Source: Carboxylicivirga marina (GTDB lineage: Bacteria > Bacteroidota > Bacteroidia > Bacteroidales > Marinilabiliaceae). From it: a stretch of DNA of 43,254 bases. The stretch's first letter is position 1; each line of letters begins with the position of its first letter. The notes under the pieces are model-generated. The model searched no databases, was not told where the DNA came from, and saw only the letters and a program-made list of their open reading frames with translations. Positions 42,903-43,254 of this stretch are shown piece by piece. The stretch covers positions 1-43,254 of the forward strand of contig NZ_JAENRR010000044.1 of assembly GCF_016612505.1 (NCBI RefSeq). Direction: 5' to 3'. The position numbers and the translations under genes were made by a program.

Positions 42903-43254
42903 CTGACATCAGCAACGTAGATGGTAACCTTTCAATCGAAGTGAGCGTAGAATTAAAAGCTGTTTGAAACCGATGATAATCGGGTGAGTTCTTTTAATTC
43001 AGTGAATAAGATTAGAAAGGTCATCGAGTGCTGTAGTCAGCGGGGTTTTTCGTTAGTTTTTTTCCTGAAGAAAAAAGTAACTCGGGTTTGGGCGAAGCGC
43101 CAATTCTTATTTCCTTTTGCATTGCCCAAAAGGAACAAAACTCTAGTCTGGCAAAATGTCCCTCGCGCTCAAACTAGTTTCTATACATCTAATAAAAGTA
43201 AAGCCTTTTATCAAAGGCAAAAGCAAGCTCCTTTTAAGAAGTATCACGAAATTA
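42903..43254 (+). repeat. Array 2 unit 5, type A, incomplete at window end
   Basis: Leader, junction word 43026-43043 and type A core, matching unit 1 with only a few differences through the last base of the window. Confidence 0.8.

Larger units (their letters stand above)
41266..43254 (+). repeat. Mosaic repeat array 2 (non-coding, type order A-B-C-B-A), runs off the window
   Basis: Begins with a unit right end (TTGTTTCGAGTGGTGCATGAAAAGACG, 41274 onward). Units start at CTGAC(A/C)TCAGCAACG words: 41318, 41769, 42140, 42582 and 42903. All have the same orientation as array 1. Every leader reads AGATGGgtACCTTTCAAtCGAAGTGA-like sequence up to AAAAGCTGTTTG. The 18-bp junction word is at 41441, 42264 and 43026 (types A, C, A) and absent from the two type B units. 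The three core types are diverged but keep hairpins in the same order. No gene or transposase was found inside. The last unit is cut by the window end. Confidence 0.88.

Noticed and set aside
41266-43254. Array 2 as a CRISPR or integron cassette array
   Set aside because: Units are hundreds of bases and similar to each other, with no short repeat/spacer alternation; no cas genes, integrase or attC-like paired core sites are visible.

Overview
The window looks like a chromosomal segment of a Bacteroidota bacterium, probably a marine or gut-type Marinilabiliales/Cytophagales relative. Evidence: roughly 40% GC, a secreted kelch protein with a C-terminal type IX secretion sorting domain, several SCxx-type lipoproteins, a sensor kinase of the Bacteroidota beta-propeller/Y_Y_Y class, a LytS/LytTR pair, TAnnTTTG-type -7 promoter elements and few clear Shine-Dalgarno sites. 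The species assignment is inference. I saw no rRNA, tRNA, CRISPR array or intact transposase.

Layout. 1-5.1 kb: a minus-strand group of envelope/secreted proteins (subtilisin-like S8 protease, internally duplicated lipoprotein, DUF4349 lipoprotein, membrane-anchored unknown, small lipoprotein) with two copies of a short perfect palindrome. 5.1-7.1 kb: decayed DNA with a probable IS21-type terminus, a 33-codon ORF and a truncated OmpA C-terminal domain. 7.1-8.7 kb: the kelch/T9SS gene, bracketed by 122-bp direct repeats. 8.96-10.33 kb: a non-coding array of long mosaic repeats. 10.3-13.5 kb: MscS-family channel and a charged helical partner. 13.9-18.8 kb: a molybdenum hydroxylase locus (XdhC fused to a MocA-like nucleotidyltransferase, small unknown, 2Fe-2S subunit, Mo-binding subunit with Tat signal). 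18.8-25.1 kb: a 5'-truncated glycine-zipper gene, a large BNR/VPS10 propeller protein and a dipeptidyl-peptidase IV-like S9 enzyme. 25.4-30.4 kb: PhzF isomerase, a one-piece propeller sensor kinase, and peptide deformylase with a good promoter. 30.6-38.2 kb: an RND efflux operon (adaptor, pump, TolC) followed directly by a LytS-type kinase and LytTR regulator that may control it. 38.4-41.0 kb: DUF1456 protein, a minimal chemoreceptor, and a TonB-C-domain protein. 41.27-43.25 kb: a second array of the same mosaic repeats, running off the window end.

The most unusual content is the repeat system. Two arrays 31 kb apart are built of units of about 320-550 bp, all in the same orientation. The units share a leader, an 18-bp junction word and a right end, but carry one of four core types. 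The cores differ in sequence yet keep the same order of hairpins: stems change on both sides while the loop words CTGNAG and CATTGC persist. That is the signature expected of selected RNA or single-stranded DNA structure rather than of the small proteins that gene finders would predict there. The order of types is symmetric (D-C-D in array 1; A-B-C-B-A in array 2), two units share an identical 234-bp stretch, and a solo relative sits just upstream of the xdhC-like gene. I do not recognise a published name for this family.
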